Made by a program: the position numbers and the translations under genes
In this document: positions 37,063-45,764 of the stretch, piece by piece
How the letters are laid out: each line of letters opens with the position of its first letter
How positions within the stretch are numbered: the stretch's first letter is position 1
Origin: Mogibacterium sp.
GTDB taxonomy: Bacteria > Bacillota > Clostridia > Peptostreptococcales > Anaerovoracaceae
NCBI GenBank assembly: GCA_017510725.1
Contig: JAFWMD010000060.1
Span: forward strand, 1 to 64,000
Reading direction: 5' to 3'
DNA length: 64,000 bases
The notes under the pieces: model-generated
The model's input: the letters and a program-made list of their open reading frames with translations, nothing else
What the model was told of the DNA's origin: nothing
Databases searched by the model: none

Positions 37063-39420
37063 CTAGCCCAATCCGATCGCCAGACCGATAAGCCGTACTA
37101 TCAATGCTGCGACCCATGCGATGGCACACTGGCAAAGCACAACGTACAGTGCCCATCCGCTTCCCAGCTCTCTTCTGATCGCAGCTACTGCAGCCACACA
37201 AGGCGTGTACAGCAGACTGAATACCAGCATGGAAGCTGCTGCAAGAGATGAAAGTGCTGCAGCTACACCGCCGGCAAACAGAACATTCATAGTCGCAACT
37301 ACGCTTTCCTTGGCCATGAAACCGCTTATGAGAGCAGTAACTATACGCCAGTCCCCAAGGCCTACAGGCTTGAATATTGGAGCCAGAACGCCGGCTATGG
37401 CCGCCAGCATGGAATCCTGTGCATCATCCACCATGTTGAATCCGAAGTTGAAACTCTGCAGGAACCATACGACTATAGTAGCGATAAGGATCACCGAAAA
37501 CGCTCTCTGCAGGAAGTCCTTGGATTTGTCCCAGATAAGGTGTCCTACGTTTTTGGCTGACGGAAGTCTGTAATTAGGCAGTTCCATTACCAAAGGAACA
37601 GCCTCGCCCTTAAATACAGTCTTCTTCATCACTATGGCTGACAGTATGCCTGTCACTACACCAATAAGATAAAGCGCTGTCACTATCCACCAGCCGTTTC
37701 CCGGGAAGAAAGCCGCTACGAAGAATCCGTAGATAGGCAGTTTTGCCGTACATGACATAAACGGTGTGAGCAGTATGGTCATCCGCCTGTCTCTCGAACT
37801 CGGCAGCGTTCGTGTTGCCATTACCGCAGGTACCGTGCATCCGAATCCGATCAGCATAGGAACAATGCTTCGCCCTGAAAGGCCTATCCTGCGCAAAGGC
37901 TTATCCATCACGAAAGCGACTCTCGCGATATATCCGCTGTCCTCAAGCAATGACAGGAAGAAGAACATAGTTACAATTATAGGCAGAAAGCTCAGCACAC
38001 TTCCGACGCCCTCGAATATGCCGTTCATCACCAGACTGCTGATAGCATGATTCACATTCCCCGCGGTCATTGCGCTTTCGACCGATGCACCCAGCGCTTC
38101 TATTCCTTTTTCAAGCAGATCCTGCAGGAACGGCCCTATAACGGCAAATGTCAGGAAGAATACTGCCGCCATGACTGCTATGAATACCGGTATGGCCGTG
38201 TACTTACCCGTAAGGATATTGTCGTACCTGCTGCTTCTGATATGCTCCTTGCTCTCTTTAGGCCTCTTGATGCATCTGTCGCATACTTTATATATGAAGG
38301 AGTAACGCATGTCCGCCATGGCGGCGCTTCTGTCGAGTCCCCTCTCTCTCTCCATCTGGAGTATCAGGTGCTCAAGCGTCTCCTTTTCGTTTTTATCGAG
38401 CTTAAGACTTTCAAGTATGAGCTGGTCGCCTTCGACCAGCTTGGCAGCTGCAAAACGTACAGGTATACCCTCTCTTTCTGCATGATCCTCAATCAGGTGG
38501 CAGACTGCGTGCAGGCAGCGGTGAACAGCTCCTCCGTGCTCTGTACTGTCACAGAAGTCCTGTCTCATAGGACCTTCCTGATATTTCGCAACATGTATTG
38601 CGTGGCTTACAAGCTCATCTACGCCCTGATTCTGGGCAGCTGAGATAGGCACCACAGGAACTCCCAGCATATTCTCCATCCTGTTGATATCGACGGATCC
38701 GCCGTTGCCGGTCATCTCGTCCATCATGTTGAGCGCCACCACCATAGGAAGTCCCATCTCCAGGAGCTGCATGGTCAGATACATGCTGCGGTCGATGCTC
38801 GTAACATCCAGTATGTTGATTATTGCCTTCGGCTTCTCTTTGAGCACGAAATCTCTTGATACTATTTCTTCGCCGGAATATGGCGACATCGAATAAATGC
38901 CCGGCAGGTCGGTTATAAGGGTATCAGAATGACCTTTTATGACGCCGTCTTTGCGGTCGACCGTGACCCCCGGGAAGTTGCCTACATGCTGATTCGAGCC
39001 TGTGAGCTGGTTGAACAGAGTTGTTTTTCCGCTGTTCTGATTTCCGACGAGAGCAAATGTCAGAGTAGTGCCGTCAGGAATCGGATCTTCTCCTTCCTTC
39101 TCGTGATATCTTCCCTCTTCACCGAGGCCCGGATGTTCTGTCTCATTTTCTTCATCGATCGCTTCGCTGTAAGCACCGGCCTCATCGTCTGTAAGCAGTA
39201 TCTCTATCTTCTCTGCATCTGATAAACGGAGGGTCAGCTCATAACCATGTATGCGCAGCTCCATCGGGTCTCCCATAGGAGCGAACTTTATAAGTTTCAC
39301 ATGCGCTCCAGGTATGACTCCCATGTCAAGAAGATGCTGACGCAGCGCGCCTTCGCCGCCTACTTTTTCTATATATGCAGATTGGCCCTGCTTTATTTCA
39401 CTTAATTTTTTATTTTCCAT
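37063..39420 (-). CDS. feoB: Ferrous iron transporter, FeoA-FeoB fusion
   Basis: 785 residues. Residues 1-75 are a FeoA SH3-like domain (HLLDMGVIPGAHVKLIKFAPMGDPMEL), followed by an acidic linker and then FeoB. The G domain has GNQNSGKTT, DLPGIYS and NMMDEM; the membrane part has two Gate halves (FEGVGSVLSFLPIIV, IGFGCTVPAVMATRTL, TPFMSCTAKLPIY). Imports Fe2+ across the cytoplasmic membrane. FeoA is normally a separate gene. A possible metal-regulator operator lies upstream. Confidence 0.95.
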   Translation of the reverse strand: MENKKLSEIKQGQSAYIEKVGGEGALRQHLLDMGVIPGAHVKLIKFAPMGDPMELRIHGYELTLRLSDAEKIEILLTDDEAGAYSEAIDEENETEHPGLGEEGRYHEKEGEDPIPDGTTLTFALVGNQNSGKTTLFNQLTGSNQHVGNFPGVTVDRKDGVIKGHSDTLITDLPGIYSMSPYSGEEIVSRDFVLKEKPKAIINILDVTSIDRSMYLTMQLLEMGLPMVVALNMMDEMTGNGGSVDINRMENMLGVPVVPISAAQNQGVDELVSHAIHVAKYQEGPMRQDFCDSTEHGGAVHRCLHAVCHLIEDHAEREGIPVRFAAAKLVEGDQLILESLKLDKNEKETLEHLILQMERERGLDRSAAMADMRYSFIYKVCDRCIKRPKESKEHIRSSRYDNILTGKYTAIPVFIAVMAAVFFLTFAVIGPFLQDLLEKGIEALGASVESAMTAGNVNHAISSLVMNGIFEGVGSVLSFLPIIVTMFFFLSLLEDSGYIARVAFVMDKPLRRIGLSGRSIVPMLIGFGCTVPAVMATRTLPSSRDRRMTILLTPFMSCTAKLPIYGFFVAAFFPGNGWWIVTALYLIGVVTGILSAIVMKKTVFKGEAVPLVMELPNYRLPSAKNVGHLIWDKSKDFLQRAFSVILIATIVVWFLQSFNFGFNMVDDAQDSMLAAIAGVLAPIFKPVGLGDWRIVTALISGFMAKESVVATMNVLFAGGVAAALSSLAAASMLVFSLLYTPCVAAVAAIRRELGSGWALYVVLCQCAIAWVAALIVRLIGLAIGLG

Positions 39421-39459
39421 CGTTTAACCACTCTCCGAATAGTATCGGAATTTTAAAAT

Positions 39460-39482
39460 ACAGTTAGATATAACTACACTGT
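39460..39482 (-). promoter_or_regulatory. Candidate metalloregulator operator upstream of feoB
   Basis: Nested inverted repeat: outer ACAGT/ACTGT and inner AGTTA/TAACT around GATA. Position and shape suit a DtxR/IdeR- or Fur-like site, but it is not a clean match to either consensus that I know. Confidence 0.4.
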
Positions 39483-39533
39483 CACGAAGTTGTCAAGCTC
39501 TGTTCCGTTTTATCAGCGGGTTCTTCTGCATTC

Positions 39534-39564
39534 AAAAACTCCCGCCGGGCTGACAGGAGTTTTT
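39534..39564 (-). terminator. pfkA terminator
   Basis: 9-bp stem AAAAACTCC/GGAGTTTTT with a 13-base loop, 22 bases after the pfkA stop; the arm itself supplies the T run. Confidence 0.75.
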
Positions 39565-39586
39565 CCTTGTTTTATGTCAGTTTTTG

Positions 39587-40552
39587 TTACATGCTCAGAA
39601 CGTCTACACCTTTATACGGGTCATAGTCTATTCCTTTTGTCATCTCGAGCGCTTCTGTAAGGTCATAATGCACTATGTGACCGTCTCTTTCTCCGATAGC
39701 TCTGTTTCTTATGTCATGCCTGATAAGGTCTATTGCCGTCATTCCGCACTGGGTAGCAAGCATCCTGTCACGGAATGTAGGCGAGCCTCCGCGCTGGAGA
39801 TAAGACAGCTTTATATAGTTTACATTTCTGCCTGTCCTTTCTTTCAGCTGTTTGAACAGTTCATCAGTATCTATATTGTAGCCCTCAGCCTTGATAATAA
39901 TATTATGAAGCTTGCCGCTTTCTATACCTTTATTAACTTTCTTGAATACATCCTCAATGTCATCGTCTATCTCAGGGAGCAGCACGCACTCTGCACCGCC
40001 TGTAATACCGGAATAGAGAGCTATATCTCCGCAATGACGGCCCATTACTTCTATGACACTCGTTCTCTGATGTGAAGAGCTTGTATCTCTTACACGCGTA
40101 ATAGCATCAAGTACGATATTGATGGCAGTATCAAAGCCTATCGTATTGTCTGTGTAAGACAGGTCATTATCGATCGTGCCAGGGATGCCTATAACGTCAA
40201 CACCAAATCTGTCGGACAGTGCTTTTGCTCCTGCGAGAGATCCGTTGCCTCCGATGACTATGAGGTCTTCGATCTTGAGATCGCGAAGAGTCTTATAAGC
40301 CTGAGCCTGTCCTTCTTCGGTCATGAACCTCTTGCTTCTGGCAGTCTTAAGAATAGTTCCGCCACGCTGCAGTATGTCTCCGACTGATCTTCTGTACAGC
40401 CTCTCAACATCACCATCGATCAGCCCTTCATAGCCTCTCTTGATGCCATAAACTTCCATGTTATAGTAGATACCATATCTTACGACCGCTCTTATGGCAG
40501 CATTCATTCCCGGCGCATCTCCGCCGCTGGTAAGAACAGCAATCTTTTTCAT
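39587..40552 (-). CDS. pfkA: 6-Phosphofructokinase
   Basis: 321 residues from ATG 40550-40552, preceded by GGAGG. Phosphorylates fructose 6-phosphate in glycolysis. GGDAPGMNAAIR, GIPGTIDNDL (catalytic Asp), MGRHCGDIALY and the allosteric-site segments are present. The nucleotide motif reads GGNGSLAGA rather than the usual GGDGS; the second Gly still indicates ATP, not PPi, as donor. 38 bases after ridA, likely co-transcribed. Confidence 0.95.
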   Translation of the reverse strand: MKKIAVLTSGGDAPGMNAAIRAVVRYGIYYNMEVYGIKRGYEGLIDGDVERLYRRSVGDILQRGGTILKTARSKRFMTEEGQAQAYKTLRDLKIEDLIVIGGNGSLAGAKALSDRFGVDVIGIPGTIDNDLSYTDNTIGFDTAINIVLDAITRVRDTSSSHQRTSVIEVMGRHCGDIALYSGITGGAECVLLPEIDDDIEDVFKKVNKGIESGKLHNIIIKAEGYNIDTDELFKQLKERTGRNVNYIKLSYLQRGGSPTFRDRMLATQCGMTAIDLIRHDIRNRAIGERDGHIVHYDLTEALEMTKGIDYDPYKGVDVLSM

Positions 40553-40590
40553 GTCAACCTCCATTAGCAGGATATATACCTGCAGTTTTT

Positions 40591-40959
40591 TTACGCTTCA
40601 GCTATTGCCTCTACCTCGCAGAGAACGCCCTTCGGCAGATCTTTTACAGCAACACAGCTTCTTGCCGGCTTTGATGTAAAGTACTCAGCATATACCGCAT
40701 TGAATGCAGCGAAGTCTGCCATGTCAGCCAAGAAACATGTAGTCTTTACGACCTTATCATAACCCGAGCCTGCCGCCTCCAGGATGGCTCCGACGTTTTT
40801 GCAGCTCTGTGCAGCCTGTGCTTCAATGCCTTCAGGAACCTCGCCTGTTGCAGGGTTTACAGGGATCTGGCCGGAAGTGAAAACGAATCCGTTTGTTACG
40901 AATGCCTGTGTATATGGTCCGATAGCTCCCGGTGCATTCTTTGTTTCTACAGCTTTCAT
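40591..40959 (-). CDS. ridA: RidA-family imine/enamine deaminase
   Basis: 122 residues, full length. Hydrolyses reactive 2-aminoacrylate-type intermediates made by PLP dehydratases such as IlvA. Marks: AIGPYTQAFVTNGFVFTSGQIPVNPATGE, and ARSCVAVKDLPKGVLCEVEAIA with the substrate-binding Arg. AAAGGAG RBS. Confidence 0.95.
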   Translation of the reverse strand: MKAVETKNAPGAIGPYTQAFVTNGFVFTSGQIPVNPATGEVPEGIEAQAAQSCKNVGAILEAAGSGYDKVVKTTCFLADMADFAAFNAVYAEYFTSKPARSCVAVKDLPKGVLCEVEAIAEA

Positions 40960-41013
40960 GTATGTCTCCTTTCAATAAAAAACATGGTCTCAGACCCAAT
41001 TCCGTTCTTATTA

Positions 41014-41042
41014 ATCTTACAATCAAAGCTATTCCCTTGCAA
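41014..41042 (-). promoter_or_regulatory. Candidate ridA-pfkA promoter
   Basis: Minus strand TTGCAA (41037-41042), 17-base spacer, TAAGAT (41014-41019), about 55 bases before the ridA ATG. Confidence 0.5.
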
Positions 41043-41076
41043 CAAAACAATGCTGCCAATATATAAAAAAACAGAC

Positions 41077-41103
41077 CTGCACAAGTGTGTACAACGTGTG
41101 CAG
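41077..41103 (-). terminator. Terminator of the XRE-regulator gene
   Basis: CTGCACA/TGTGCAG stem (extended by GA/TC) with a 13-base loop and TTTTTTT on the minus-strand side. Confidence 0.8.
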
Positions 41104-41125
41104 ATCCATTTTTTATTTATAGAAT

Positions 41126-42124
41126 TTATTTCCTGTTGACCGCCCTGACTATTGCCTTTGCGATCTCTCTGTATACGATGAAGAGGACTCCCGCGATCGG
41201 CCATACGATCCATGTGGACTCCCAGCGGTTAGTGACGAAGCTCCAGCCGAGATATACAGCAAGAGCGATTCCCCAATAGATGCCGTCGTATTTCCCTGCC
41301 TTCTTATTTAACCTTGTATAATCTCCCTCTTCGAGCAGTTTATCGTACCCGTCGTGTCTGATACAGGTGAGCACTATCATCTTGACTCCGACAGCAATCG
41401 TTACGATCATGGCGTCAACTCCGATTATAGGAAGTACATCCGTGTTGTTGGAGTAACGGCTCATCGAGAGTATGAGCATCGGTATGGCAGCAACGATGCA
41501 GAGCATGATACCTACTATCAGAAGACGGCTGTGCTTTTCCGCGTACTGAGCACGGCGTTCTTTGGCCATTCCGCTTACTCCGTAAGCCGTATCTATATCG
41601 AGGTTCTCAAGATAGTCGTACTGCTTTCCGCGCATGCTTGTCATAAGGAAAATTCCTACCGCTGCCGCTATTATCACGAGAAGTATCATCGTACCTCCCA
41701 TTTCAGCGACCGTCTCGTTCATTGAGATCTTTTCTGCTTCTGCAAGCCCTCCCATCAGAATCAGAATGACAGGGGAAAGGATGCACATCATCACGCCTGT
41801 TGAAATAAGACTTGCCGCTTTCTCATTGTGTTCGAGGAACGCATTGGCTTCTTCCATGGAGACTTCTCTTACGGTCTCTTCCAGTCCGTTATCGACCGGA
41901 GCGAATTCCGGAGCCTGCGGTTCTTCTATGTCATCTTTTAGCAGATAGTCGGTGCTGACGCCGAACACCTCGGACATCTGTAATATTTTCTTCATGTCAG
42001 GCACTGCCTGTGCGCCTTCCCATTTGGATACCGACTGTCTGGATACTCCGAGCATATCTGCAAGTTCTTCCTGTGACCATCCGTTTTTCTTTCTGTTTTC
42101 AATTATCTTATCTGCGAGAATCAT
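41126..42124 (-). CDS. XRE-type HTH regulator with C-terminal membrane domain
   Basis: 332 residues from ATG 42122-42124 (GGGAGG upstream). N-terminal HTH_3 (IIENRKKNGWSQEELADMLGVSRQSVSKWEGAQAVPDMKKIL), a linker, then about five hydrophobic helices (about 115-320). Membrane-anchored XRE regulators usually sense envelope stress or act with a transporter. Inverted and direct repeats upstream (42188-42239) suggest autoregulation. It follows the MATE fusion gene on the same strand. Confidence 0.88.
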   Translation of the reverse strand: MILADKIIENRKKNGWSQEELADMLGVSRQSVSKWEGAQAVPDMKKILQMSEVFGVSTDYLLKDDIEEPQAPEFAPVDNGLEETVREVSMEEANAFLEHNEKAASLISTGVMMCILSPVILILMGGLAEAEKISMNETVAEMGGTMILLVIIAAAVGIFLMTSMRGKQYDYLENLDIDTAYGVSGMAKERRAQYAEKHSRLLIVGIMLCIVAAIPMLILSMSRYSNNTDVLPIIGVDAMIVTIAVGVKMIVLTCIRHDGYDKLLEEGDYTRLNKKAGKYDGIYWGIALAVYLGWSFVTNRWESTWIVWPIAGVLFIVYREIAKAIVRAVNRK

Positions 42125-42187
42125 TTGTTTACCTCCCTGATCCGTGAGTGTTTCCGTTTCTGTCTGCACCTATAATCTACAGCTTCA

Positions 42188-42239
42188 GGCGGTTGCACTC
42201 TACCAACCAGGCTTTTCAATCTGTCAACCGGCGGTTGCA
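42188..42239 (-). promoter_or_regulatory. Repeat-containing operator region of the XRE gene
   Basis: Two inverted repeats, GGTTG-N8-CAACC (42191-42208) and CAACC-GGC-GGTTG (42225-42237). In addition, a 10-base direct repeat GGCGGTTGCA starts at 42188 and 42230, 42 bases apart (four helical turns). Good candidate binding sites for the XRE protein. Confidence 0.6.
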
Positions 42240-42288
42240 AATCGCTGAATTTCAAGGAAATAACGTGTTTTTACTTTTTTATCATATA

Positions 42289-44037
42289 TCAGCGGCTGCT
42301 CTGCTTAAGAACACGTATGCATACGTTGTTAAGATCGAAAGCATGTGAATAGTTTACGTTTTCAGCAGCAGCAAATACTATTCTCAGTCCAAGGCCGGAT
42401 ACAGGATCATCCGGGTTAAGCAGCTTATACCTTTCCGTCAGGTTGAACGGCCGTCCGTTATCGCGCAGGCGGAGTATCAGCCACCTGCCTATGATGAGGA
42501 ACCTGTATTCAACATATTTCTCTCTGTCATCCTTAAAGCCATGCAGCAGGCTGTTGCCCGCAAGCTCCTCAAGACACAGCCCGACATTGAAAGCCTGCTT
42601 TCTGTCCACACCGTTTTCTTCGCATAAGCGTATCACTTTGTCCGATGCTTCCGCAACCTGCTCCATGGTCGTGATATCTCCGCGTATCTCAGCGATGATA
42701 CTGCCCAGTGCAGCTCCATCAGTTACCGGTTTTCCTTTCAGTCTCCTTATGACCTGTACGCAGGTGAGATATATCGTAAGAACTATCTCGTGAACAGCAA
42801 AAGCAGCATAGATCCCCGGCACGCCCCACTGGCGCCCCAGCAGCCAGGTGATCAGCACAGGCAGTGCGAGCTGGTTTATCAGTGTAAGTGCACCGGCTTC
42901 CTTCTGTCTGTCAAGCCCCTGCAGATATGACCTTGAAGCCAGGTTGAAGCTCATGAACGGCAGTCCAAGCAGATACCAGCGGAAGGCATAAGCACCCAGA
43001 TCCTGAAGCACTGGGTCTTTCGAGAACAGCTTTACAAGAAGCGGAGCCGCTGCCGCCAGAATCAGCGCAAACGCTGAGCCATGGACAGCACAGAATCTCA
43101 TAATGTCCCTTCTCTCCCTTCGCAGGGCTTCAGTATCATGTTCTGCCGCATACATACCGGTCAGCAGGAGAACAGCAGTCATGATCCCATCCCCAAGAGC
43201 CAGCGGTATATTATGGACAGCCTCCTGTATAGAAAGAGCAGCAAGTCCTGACAGGTTTCCGTAGCGGAGCATTATGCGGTTGACCGCCATCGGATAAATG
43301 AATTCACATATATATCTGACTGCCATCGGAAATCCCGCAGATAAAATGGCGATAAGCATACCCTTCTCAATACGGGGACGTCCGAGGCGGAATATCGTTT
43401 TCCCGTTGATAAGCTGATTACCAAGTACCAGGCATGAACACAGATAAGCCACAACACTGGCAATTGCTATGCCTCTTATTCCGGCATTCATGGCTACAGC
43501 GAGAAAATCTCCGGCGACATCCGACAGCAGAACTACTACTATTGATAATGTCAGCCTTCTGTCCGCACCTTCAAGAGCAGCCACTCCGCTCAGAATTATC
43601 TGCATGATGATCGGAAGACTGCCTATCATTATAGGGATAAGAAAAGCTTTAACGTCTTCATAAAGGAGCGCATCTTCGGTATAGTCAGCAAAGAACCCGG
43701 TGATAGTATCCGGGAAAAGTATTGCTGCAATCATAATAAACAGAGATACTCCTACAGCTGCCATGCAGACCCAGATGAAGTGCTGATTAGACTCCGCGCG
43801 CTTTCCTTTCGCAAGCAGTTTTGTGACCTGTACTGAAAGCCCGGTGCTGAGTATGCTTCCGACCATGTAGAGAATCGGAAAAACAGGCATGGCAAGCTTC
43901 ATGCCTGCCAGACCTTCAGCTTCCCAGAACTGACCGACAATAGCGCTGTCCACTATACTCGTAATAGAAAGCACCAATGCCTGCAGCATATGTATAACAA
44001 CTATCCGGCGGAAAATACCGGACTGAAAACGTTCCAT
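42289..44037 (-). CDS. MATE-type exporter fused to a HATPase (anti-sigma-like) domain
   Basis: 582 residues. About residues 1-440 are a 12-helix MATE-family transporter (SIVDSAIVGQFWEAEGLAGMKLAMPVF at the start). The last ~130 residues are a GHKL ATP-binding fold: N box EELAGNSLLHGF, G1 RLRDNGRPFN, G2 GLGLRIVF, as in RsbW/SpoIIAB-type kinases. An exporter with a cytosolic ATP-binding regulatory module is uncommon. Last gene of the seven-gene run; 32 bases after the Ogt fusion gene. Confidence 0.88.
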   Translation of the reverse strand: MERFQSGIFRRIVVIHMLQALVLSITSIVDSAIVGQFWEAEGLAGMKLAMPVFPILYMVGSILSTGLSVQVTKLLAKGKRAESNQHFIWVCMAAVGVSLFIMIAAILFPDTITGFFADYTEDALLYEDVKAFLIPIMIGSLPIIMQIILSGVAALEGADRRLTLSIVVVLLSDVAGDFLAVAMNAGIRGIAIASVVAYLCSCLVLGNQLINGKTIFRLGRPRIEKGMLIAILSAGFPMAVRYICEFIYPMAVNRIMLRYGNLSGLAALSIQEAVHNIPLALGDGIMTAVLLLTGMYAAEHDTEALRRERRDIMRFCAVHGSAFALILAAAAPLLVKLFSKDPVLQDLGAYAFRWYLLGLPFMSFNLASRSYLQGLDRQKEAGALTLINQLALPVLITWLLGRQWGVPGIYAAFAVHEIVLTIYLTCVQVIRRLKGKPVTDGAALGSIIAEIRGDITTMEQVAEASDKVIRLCEENGVDRKQAFNVGLCLEELAGNSLLHGFKDDREKYVEYRFLIIGRWLILRLRDNGRPFNLTERYKLLNPDDPVSGLGLRIVFAAAENVNYSHAFDLNNVCIRVLKQSSR

Positions 44038-44069
44038 CTATATTCCCTTTTCCCCTTTACTTTATATTA

Positions 44070-45053
44070 TTACTCCATGCGGAATCTGCGCATGTCTACG
44101 TTTCCGTTCTCCTTAAACTCTACGCCTTCCGCCTCGAGCAATTCACGCTGTTCTGTCCACCCCGGCACCGTACGCCCTGCGCTGTTGACCACCCTGTGGC
44201 ACGGATGCATTCCGAACCTATCCTGCATGCTCATGATTTTGCCCACAAGACGGGCATTTTTCGGACGTCCCATCAGCGCAGCTATCTGTCCGTAAGACAT
44301 TACCTTTCCGGGCGGTATGCTGTCAGCAATGTCCAGTGCTTCCCTGATCAGTCTCTCATTGAGGACTCCGGCAGCGTCATTCGTCAGCCTGAAGCTCTCA
44401 TCTACAAGATCCATGACGTCCCTGTCATCAAGGGTATCATCAAGAGTGACAGATATCCACTTGCTGTGGTTCATGTGAAAAGCAGGATAAATGCCTCTTA
44501 TCTTATGCAAAGCTGCCGTCCTGTTCTCATCTGCCTTAAGATTTATAACATCGACCATCTCTTCAGCGGAATTTTTATCCAGATGACGCCTGTTGATGTT
44601 CATGAGGAGACCGAACCACTTGTTGTTGCTGCTGTGCCTGAAAACCCCCGCAGGATTCTTATCACCATCATCCCATGGAAAATCCGGCTCCACGGAATAC
44701 TTTTCGAGTATCCGCGCGGCGATACGGTTGCTCTGATCAGAGACAAATGCGACCTCAGCACAGCACTTACCGGCTATGTCAAGCAGGAGCTCTTCATATG
44801 CTTCTCTTACGGAACCTACAAATGCCCCTGCATAGTTAGGCATGCGAAGGGGTATGTATTCCTCGTCAATCATGTTATCGATTACTCTGCCCTGAACACT
44901 GCCGTTCTCATACACTCTGATTTCAGCAGTAAAATCGCCGTCCATGAATTCCTTAGACAGCGAATAGCAGGCATCCATATTTATGAACCCGTAGCTTACC
45001 AGACGTTTTGTACTGAACCGTCTGCGGCTGAATATCTTCTGTTCGATCGTCAT
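44070..45053 (-). CDS. YjbR/MmcQ domain fused to O6-alkylguanine-DNA alkyltransferase
   Basis: 327 residues. The N-terminal ~215 residues include a YjbR/MmcQ-type domain (WDDGDKNPAGVFRHSSNNKWFGLLMNI, MNHSKWISVTLDDTLDDRDVMDLVDESF). The C-terminal ~90 residues are the MGMT DNA-binding and active-site domain, with the alkyl-acceptor Cys in MHPCHRVVNSAGRTVPGW and GKVMSYGQIAALMGRPKNARLVG. Removes alkyl groups from O6-guanine by suicide transfer. No clear RBS; it starts 8 bases after the AlkD gene. Confidence 0.9.
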   Translation of the reverse strand: MTIEQKIFSRRRFSTKRLVSYGFINMDACYSLSKEFMDGDFTAEIRVYENGSVQGRVIDNMIDEEYIPLRMPNYAGAFVGSVREAYEELLLDIAGKCCAEVAFVSDQSNRIAARILEKYSVEPDFPWDDGDKNPAGVFRHSSNNKWFGLLMNINRRHLDKNSAEEMVDVINLKADENRTAALHKIRGIYPAFHMNHSKWISVTLDDTLDDRDVMDLVDESFRLTNDAAGVLNERLIREALDIADSIPPGKVMSYGQIAALMGRPKNARLVGKIMSMQDRFGMHPCHRVVNSAGRTVPGWTEQRELLEAEGVEFKENGNVDMRRFRME

Positions 45054-45061
45054 AAGCAGTT

Positions 45062-45742
45062 CTATTTTATCTTAAGACTTCTGAGATATGCCTTCTGTTC
45101 CGGTGTTATCCGGTAGCTTTCAACTGATTTCTGTATCGCCTTGTTGTGAGTCCACTTATCCAGTTTCTTATTTTCAATGAATACGATTGCGCTGTCATAC
45201 TGCTTTGCCAGTGCAGTCGCAAAGTACCACGCACGCATCATGTTCACATAATACTCATCTGACCTTATTGCAGCCACCATTTCAGGATATACGGCATCGT
45301 ACTCATCTCCCAGAAAGTGTTCCATGAGCATGCCCACCGCAAACCGGATGGTGTATGTTTCCTCAGACTGAAGCCACTCTTTAATATGTACGAGAAGGCC
45401 ATCCTTGTTCTTACTGAACACTTTAGGTGAAAGCTGGTCGCAGGTCGCCCAGTTATCTATGAAAGGAAGGAATTCGCATACTCCTGCCATGCATCTACCG
45501 TAGTCTTTCATGCCGGACAGCATGAAAGCGTGCAGCTGGTTCTCGTCAAAATAGTCATGCGGAAGAACAGCAAGAAACGCATCAGTGTCATCCTTTTTCA
45601 GAAGCTCCTTCGCAAGCTTGCGGAGCTCGGGCGTCCTCACACCGATTACTGCGGCAGGGTCTACCGTCGGAATAAGTTTCACCTGAAAATCCCTGTACTT
45701 CTCATCCTGAAGTTCAAACAGTCTTTTTTCTATTTCTGTCAT
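45062..45742 (-). CDS. AlkD-like DNA alkylation repair protein (HEAT-repeat glycosylase)
   Basis: 226 residues. VIGVRTPELRKLAKELLKK, FENQLHAFML-like, FLPFIDNWATCDQLSPKVF and AVGMLMEHF follow the AlkD HEAT-repeat pattern; AlkD excises 3-methyl- and 7-methyl-purines. The conserved W-T-x-x-D segment (NWATCD) is present. Stands between moxR and the Ogt fusion gene, implying an alkylation-damage theme. Confidence 0.9.
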   Translation of the reverse strand: MTEIEKRLFELQDEKYRDFQVKLIPTVDPAAVIGVRTPELRKLAKELLKKDDTDAFLAVLPHDYFDENQLHAFMLSGMKDYGRCMAGVCEFLPFIDNWATCDQLSPKVFSKNKDGLLVHIKEWLQSEETYTIRFAVGMLMEHFLGDEYDAVYPEMVAAIRSDEYYVNMMRAWYFATALAKQYDSAIVFIENKKLDKWTHNKAIQKSVESYRITPEQKAYLRSLKIK

Positions 45743-45764
45743 AATACATGCCTCAGCTTACGGA

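Noticed and set aside
44196..45116. Plus-strand ORF of 306 codons antisense to the YjbR/Ogt gene
   Set aside because: Shadow of a gene with a clear active-site motif; no family match by eye.
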